This document shows, piece after piece, positions 4,412 to 9,035 of a DNA stretch of 9,035 nt; within the stretch, counting starts at the first letter, position 1, and every line of letters begins with the position of its first letter. The notes under the pieces are model-generated. The model ran no database searches. It was not told the DNA's origin and saw only the letters and a program-made list of their open reading frames with translations. Source of the stretch: Candidatus Daviesbacteria bacterium RIFCSPLOWO2_02_FULL_41_8 (lineage in GTDB: Bacteria > Patescibacteriota > Microgenomatia > Daviesbacterales > UBA10151); contig MFDZ01000013.1 of assembly GCA_001777455.1 (NCBI GenBank), positions 1-9,035 of the forward strand, read 5' to 3'. Both the position numbers and the translations under genes were made by a program.

Positions 4412-7400
4412 ATGTCACTAAACTCATCTAATAAAGATACACAGCGTAAATATTGGAGCAAAGCGCCTGCTTTGGTTCCTGAACTTAATTTAATCCAAAT
4501 CCAGCTTGAATCATATAATTCATTTTTGAAAACCGGCATTGCCGAAGTCCTTGAGGAGATTTCTCCCGTAGAGGATTTTACAGGAAAGAATTGGACCCTG
4601 GAACTGGGGTCTTTTTATTTTGGCAAGTCCAAATATAGCGCCGAAGTAGCCCGCGAAAAAGGGGTCACCTTTGACGCGCCTTTAAAAATTGAGGCGACCT
4701 TAATCAATAAACAAACCGGACAAAGATACAAACAAGACGTCTTTTTGGGAGACATTCCGCAGATGACTGAAAAGGGCACTTTTATTGTAAACGGAGTGGA
4801 GCGGGTTATTATTAACCAATTGGTCCGTTCTCCGGGAGTTTTTTTCCAGGCCGCAGATGATCCGATTACCGGAAGAAGATTATTCTCGGCAGAAGTTCGT
4901 CCGTACCGGGGTTCCTGGTTGGAATTTTCCATTACCAGAGGCGGGGTATTAACTGCCAAGATTGACAGAAAAAGAAAATTTGCCGCCACCACCTTGCTTC
5001 GCGCATTAGGATTTTCTGAAGATGAGTCAATTGCGGAACTTTTTAAAGATATCGATACCGGAGAGGAAAAATTCATTGATAATACGCTGGCAAAAGACCC
5101 TACCAAAAACACAGACGAGGCATTACTGGAGATTTTTAGAAAAATGCGTCCGGGTGATCCGGTAGTGATAGATAATGCTAAATCTCTGCTGGACGGCATG
5201 TTTTTTAATGCCAGACGCTATAACTTGATAAAAGTCGGCAGGTACAAAATCAATAAGAGATTGGGCTTAAATATTCCCAATACTCCGGAAAATTGGATTT
5301 TAACCAAGGAAGATATTGTGGCAACTTTAAAATGCTTAATTAAATTAAGTCAGGGGGAAGGCAAATTAGACGATATAGATCACTTGGCCAACAGGCGGGT
5401 CAGATGCGCCGGAGAGTTGGTTCAGCAAAACGCTTTCAGGATCGGAGTTTTAAGACTTGAGCGTATTATCAAAGAAAGAATGAGTTTAACGGCCGCAGAT
5501 CAGGAAGTTAGTCCGGGCGGTCTGATCAATGCCAAACCGGTAATTGCGGCAATTAATGAGTTCTTCCGGTCTTCGCAGTTATCTTCTATTTTGGATCAGG
5601 TTAACCCTTTATCAGAGCTGGATCATCTAAGAAGACTCTCCGTTATGGGAGCAGGCGGCATTACCAGAGACCGGGCTTCTTTTTCCGTCCGCGACATCAA
5701 TCACTCGCAATACGGCAGAATCGATCCTATCCGGTCTCCGGAAGGTCAAAATATCGGGCTGGTTACATACCTTGCGCTTTATACCCGTATTAATGAATAC
5801 GGATTTTTGGAAACCCCGTATAGAAAAGTGATTATGCAGCGAGGAAAACCAAAAGTTACTGAAGAGCTAATTTACTTCACGGCTGATGATGAAGAAAATT
5901 ACCATATTACTGAGGCTACGGTAAATACAGATGAGCATGGATATATTACAGACGAACGGGTGCCAACCCGTTTTCAGGGAAACTTTTTTGAAGGGCCGGC
6001 TGAGGAAATTTCTTTAATCGATATCTCTCCGCAACAAATTTTTGGCACCAGCGCTTCTTTGATTCCGTTTTTAGCCAATGATGATGCCAATAGAGCTTTG
6101 ATGGGCACCCAGATGCAATGTCAGGCAGTACCGCTTCTTAAGCCGGCCGCTCCGGTGGTCGGAACAGGGATGGAGAGAGTGGTGGCTGACAATATGGGCA
6201 GGGTGGTTAGAGCGCCGGAGGATGGGACCATTAAATATGTAGACGGTAAGAAACTGATTTTATCCGTCAAGGGAGGAGAAATGAATTTTGAAATCAAAAA
6301 ATTTATTCATTCCCCTCAAGGTACTTGTTATTCGCAGAAACCGGTAGTCGGAGTCGGTGAAAAGATAAAAAAAGGTGATTTATTAATTGACGGTGCGGCT
6401 TGCGAAAACGGAGAATTAGCTCTGGGGCAGAATTTGTTGATTGCCTATATGAGTTTTGACGGCTTAGGGTATGAGGACGCGATAGTTATTTCGGACAGAT
6501 TAGTCAAAGAGGATGTGTTAACTTCCATTCATATTGAAGAATACGAAGTGGATGTGGTGGAAACCAAGCTTGGCCCGGAAGAGTTGACCAGCGATATTCC
6601 AAATGTATCTGAGGAGGCGTTAACCAACTTAGATGAGAAAGGAATTATTAGAATCGGCGCAGAGGTGGGACCTAACGATATCCTGGTCGGTAAAGTTCAG
6701 CCAAAAGGCGAGACCGAACTTACTGCCGAAGAAAGATTACTGCGGGCGATTTTCGGAGAAAAGGCAAAAGAAGTCAGGGATACTTCCCTGCGGATTCCCC
6801 ACGGAGAAAGGGGAACTGTGATCGGAGTACAGATTCTTTCCCGGGATGAGGGGGATGAGCTGGATACCGGGACATTAATGAGAATTAAAGTTAAAGTGGC
6901 ACAACTGCGCAAAGTGACCGCCGGAGATAAACTGGCAGGGCGGCACGGTAATAAAGGTGTTATTTCCAGAATTATTCCGGCCTCCGATATGCCGCATATG
7001 GAAAACGGGACACCGGTCGATATTATTATTTCTCCATTATCAGTTCTGTCCAGGATGAATCTGGGACAATTGCTGGAGACTCATTGGGGTTTTGCAGGTA
7101 AAAAGTTGGGGTATAAAATAGCTGCGCCGGTTTTTGAAAAAATTCCGGAAGAAAAATTAATTGAAGAACTGCAAAAAGCGGGATATTCCTCTGACGGTAA
7201 GACACAGCTTTTTGACGGAAGAACCGGGGAGGCATTTGGCAACACGGTTGTGGTAGGCATAAATTACATTCTTAAGTTAATCCACATGGTTGAAGAGAAA
7301 ATTCATGCCCGTTCCACGGGACCTTATTCTTTGGTGACACAACAGCCGTTGGGCGGGAAAGCCCAAATGGGAGGACAAAGGTTGGGAGAAATGGAAGTTT

Positions 7401-7774
7401 GGGCATTGGAAGCATACGGAGCGGCGCATGTTTTACAGGAAATGCTGACTATCAAATCCGATGATGTGGTCGGCCGGGCGAAGGCTTTTGAAGCGATTGT
7501 TAAAGGTATTGATATTCCGCAGGCTCTAATTCCGGAATCCTTCAAGGTATTAGTTAAGGAACTGCAGGCTTTGGGTCTGTCGGTGGAGACGCTGGGTGCG
7601 AAAATAGTGCAGACTCAAGAAATTGAGGAAAAGCCGGCAGTCATAGAGGAAGTTGCAGAGCTACAGGAAGTACTGGAGATGAAACCAACTGTCAGCGAAA
7701 CAGAACTATCAGCCGAAAACAGTCCTTTTGAAGTGATTGATGGAAGTTCGGAAAAAGAAAAGGAGGGGGAATGA
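4412..7774 (+). CDS. rpoB: DNA-directed RNA polymerase subunit beta
   Basis: This 1120-residue beta subunit forms one pincer of RNA polymerase and half of the catalytic cleft. Visible in order are the protrusion/lobe with R-S-P-G-V-F-F-Q, then R-R-V-R-C-A-G-E-L, the rifampicin region at 384-413 ([13 protein letters not shown]), [15 protein letters not shown] (687-691, with Glu688-Asp689), R-H-G-N-K-G (844-849), and the C-terminal clamp segment [18 protein letters not shown]. It is shorter than E. coli RpoB (1342 aa), consistent with lacking the lineage-specific insertions there. About 58 acidic, probably disordered residues follow the conserved end. The ATG at 4412 is the only start after the in-frame TAA at 4379. 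No Shine-Dalgarno lies within 20 nt, so initiation is non-canonical. No rplJ-rplL lies upstream. The TGA overlaps the rpoC ATG. Confidence 0.99.
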   Translation: MSLNSSNKDTQRKYWSKAPALVPELNLIQIQLESYNSFLKTGIAEVLEEISPVEDFTGKNWTLELGSFYFGKSKYSAEVAREKGVTFDAPLKIEATLINKQTGQRYKQDVFLGDIPQMTEKGTFIVNGVERVIINQLVRSPGVFFQAADDPITGRRLFSAEVRPYRGSWLEFSITRGGVLTAKIDRKRKFAATTLLRALGFSEDESIAELFKDIDTGEEKFIDNTLAKDPTKNTDEALLEIFRKMRPGDPVVIDNAKSLLDGMFFNARRYNLIKVGRYKINKRLGLNIPNTPENWILTKEDIVATLKCLIKLSQGEGKLDDIDHLANRRVRCAGELVQQNAFRIGVLRLERIIKERMSLTAADQEVSPGGLINAKPVIAAINEFFRSSQLSSILDQVNPLSELDHLRRLSVMGAGGITRDRASFSVRDINHSQYGRIDPIRSPEGQNIGLVTYLALYTRINEYGFLETPYRKVIMQRGKPKVTEELIYFTADDEENYHITEATVNTDEHGYITDERVPTRFQGNFFEGPAEEISLIDISPQQIFGTSASLIPFLANDDANRALMGTQMQCQAVPLLKPAAPVVGTGMERVVADNMGRVVRAPEDGTIKYVDGKKLILSVKGGEMNFEIKKFIHSPQGTCYSQKPVVGVGEKIKKGDLLIDGAACENGELALGQNLLIAYMSFDGLGYEDAIVISDRLVKEDVLTSIHIEEYEVDVVETKLGPEELTSDIPNVSEEALTNLDEKGIIRIGAEVGPNDILVGKVQPKGETELTAEERLLRAIFGEKAKEVRDTSLRIPHGERGTVIGVQILSRDEGDELDTGTLMRIKVKVAQLRKVTAGDKLAGRHGNKGVISRIIPASDMPHMENGTPVDIIISPLSVLSRMNLGQLLETHWGFAGKKLGYKIAAPVFEKIPEEKLIEELQKAGYSSDGKTQLFDGRTGEAFGNTVVVGINYILKLIHMVEEKIHARSTGPYSLVTQQPLGGKAQMGGQRLGEMEVWALEAYGAAHVLQEMLTIKSDDVVGRAKAFEAIVKGIDIPQALIPESFKVLVKELQALGLSVETLGAKIVQTQEIEEKPAVIEEVAELQEVLEMKPTVSETELSAENSPFEVIDGSSEKEKEGE
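7761..7766 (+). promoter_or_regulatory. Strong Shine-Dalgarno for rpoC
   Basis: AGGAGG lies 4 nt before the ATG at 7771, inside the last codons of rpoB. Together with the ATGA overlap it fixes the rpoC start and suggests coupled translation of the two polymerase subunits. It contrasts with rpoB and the BRO-like gene, which have no such site. Confidence 0.8.
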
Positions 7775-9035
7775 ACGACTTACTAGATTTTGAAAGTTTA
7801 AGATTAACTGTTGCCAGCCCGGAGCAAATCCGCAGCTGGTCTTTTGGCGAGGTTACTAAACCGGAAACCATCAATTATAGAACCCTGAAAGCGGAAAAAG
7901 ACGGGTTATTTTCTGAAAATATCTTCGGACCGACCAAAGATTATGAATGTTACTGCGGTAAATACAAAAGAATCAGATTCAGGGGGGTAATTTGTGATAA
8001 GTGTGGAGTAGAAGTAACCCAAAGTAAAGTCAGGCGCGAGCGGATGGGACATATTAACCTGGCTTCCCCTGTTGCGCACTCCTGGTTTGTTAAAGGCGCG
8101 CCGTCTAAGCTTTCTTTGATATTGGATGTTTCACCTAAAAACTTGGAAGCGGTCATTTATTTTGCCTCATATTTGGTAATCAGCATTGATTCCAATGGAA
8201 AAACTGCGGCTTTGCAAAAATTAGAGAAAGATTTGCAGGAGAAAATTGAAAATTCTAAAACAACCCTGGAAAAAAACATTAAAGAGTTGGAAAGTACTCT
8301 CAAAAAAAATCTGGCCGGTATCAAGAAAAAATTAGAAAAAGAAAAGTTTGAGCTGGAAGCAGAGGAACATGAGCTAAAAGTCAGGTCAGAAGTACAAAAA
8401 TTACGGGATGGTTTAGTGGGGGAGATTACTACTCTGGAGGGAATTTTCAAGGCAGTGTCGGATCTGGTAAAAAGTGTTACTTCCCTGAAACTTTTGTCGG
8501 AGGAAGAATATTACAAGCTTTCTGAATACGGGGTATCTGATTTTGTAACAGTGGGCATGGGAGCAGAGGCCTTTTTGGAAGTCTTGCAAGGCCTGGATCT
8601 GGATAAGCTAGCCTCACACCTGCGGGAAGAAGTCCGCAAATCCACAGGGCAAAAACACATTAAATCCACTAAAAGATTGCGGGTAATTGAAGGGATGAGA
8701 TCATCCGGAATATCTCCGGCCTGGCTGATTTTACGGGTTTTGCCGATTTTACCGCCTGATCTTAGGCCGATGGTGCAGTTGCCCGGAGGGAGATTCGCTA
8801 CCTCTGATCTAAACGATCTGTACAGAAGGGTGATTAACAGGAATAACCGCTTGAACAGATTAATTAATCTTGGCGCGCCGGAGATTATTTTACGTAATGA
8901 AAAGAGAATGCTACAGGAGGCTGTGGACAGCTTAATTGATGCGTCGTCGCGGACTTCAAGACGGGGAGGGCCGGCTACCACTCATGTTTTGCGTTCGCTT
9001 TCAGATATGTTACGCGGTAAACAAGGCAGGTTCAG
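7771..9035 (+). CDS. rpoC: DNA-directed RNA polymerase subunit beta', N-terminal part (runs off window)
   Basis: This is the first 421 codons of the beta' subunit, open at the right edge. The start region has the expected [23 protein letters not shown]. The zinc ribbon follows with Cys60, Cys62, Cys75 and Cys78 (C-Y-C-G and C-D-K-C-G), then [14 protein letters not shown]. Residues ~148-225 are a Lys/Glu-rich coiled coil inserted in the clamp, as in several non-proteobacterial beta' subunits. G-M-G-A-E-A and the R-L-R-V-I-E-G-M clamp helix come next, then [26 protein letters not shown] and the rudder/lid region up to G-K-Q-G-R-F-R. The catalytic N-A-D-F-D-G-D loop lies just beyond the window. 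The ATG overlaps the rpoB stop and has a strong ribosome binding site. No frameshift is seen. Confidence 0.98.
   Translation, partial: MNDLLDFESLRLTVASPEQIRSWSFGEVTKPETINYRTLKAEKDGLFSENIFGPTKDYECYCGKYKRIRFRGVICDKCGVEVTQSKVRRERMGHINLASPVAHSWFVKGAPSKLSLILDVSPKNLEAVIYFASYLVISIDSNGKTAALQKLEKDLQEKIENSKTTLEKNIKELESTLKKNLAGIKKKLEKEKFELEAEEHELKVRSEVQKLRDGLVGEITTLEGIFKAVSDLVKSVTSLKLLSEEEYYKLSEYGVSDFVTVGMGAEAFLEVLQGLDLDKLASHLREEVRKSTGQKHIKSTKRLRVIEGMRSSGISPAWLILRVLPILPPDLRPMVQLPGGRFATSDLNDLYRRVINRNNRLNRLINLGAPEIILRNEKRMLQEAVDSLIDASSRTSRRGGPATTHVLRSLSDMLRGKQGRF

Noticed and set aside
4615..5199. 194-codon antisense open frame inside rpoB
   Set aside because: It is Ser-rich and lies wholly opposite a strongly conserved part of rpoB, with no start signals; a codon-bias shadow.
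8511..8981. 156-codon antisense open frame inside rpoC
   Set aside because: It lies wholly opposite conserved rpoC sequence and shows no recognisable family features.

Overview
This window is a compact, gene-dense piece of bacterial chromosome. It most likely comes from a Candidate Phyla Radiation (Patescibacteria) organism, probably Microgenomates-like. The main reasons are the baseplate-J-fold membrane protein beside a sortase, the CPR style of the BRO/DinD-like protein, an rpoBC pair with no rplJ-rplL in front of it, and RpoB features such as SPEGQNIGL in place of the usual TPEGPNIGL. The taxon is an inference from protein style and has not been tested by a tree. TGA ends several clearly recognisable genes (sortase, rpoB, the flavokinase), so TGA has not been recoded to glycine here.

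Layout, all genes on the + strand. Positions 2-1727 hold a tightly coupled block: the C-terminal part of a baseplate-J-like protein, a sortase, and the Holliday-junction resolvase-like RuvX, joined by ATGA stop/start overlaps. A 95-bp palindromic repeat (1728-1822) separates ruvX from mltG, the endolytic murein transglycosylase (1833-2801). After an 85-bp AT-rich repetitive spacer comes a standalone riboflavin kinase domain (2887-3282). Then comes a BRO-N/DinD-like gene with its own promoter and an apparently leaderless start. It is interrupted after codon 182 by a 150-bp insertion (3861-4010), and its C-terminal half continues in the same frame to 4285. A near-consensus sigma70 promoter (4282-4310), whose -35 box overlaps the BRO stop codon, and a roughly 95-nt leader with a strong hairpin precede rpoB (4412-7774). 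rpoB overlaps rpoC by ATGA, and rpoC runs off the right edge just before its catalytic core.

How the genes fit together. The left block concerns the cell surface and envelope (surface protein, sortase, MltG) with RuvX embedded; the ruvX-mltG neighbourhood is common in bacteria. The right block is the core RNA polymerase operon.

The most unusual part is the 150-bp insert. It is flanked by TTTAT on both sides and has no terminal inverted repeats. It carries two perfect subterminal hairpins with similar pyrimidine triloops, plus two further perfect long-range complementarities (12 and 11 bp) that interleave like a pseudoknot and compete with those hairpins. It is exactly 50 codons long. It also starts with a stop codon directly after a Leu TTA codon that is repeated at the distal junction. 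It is best explained as a small non-autonomous mobile element, possibly moved by an IS200/IS605-type single-strand transposase. A self-removing or translationally bypassed element is a speculative alternative.
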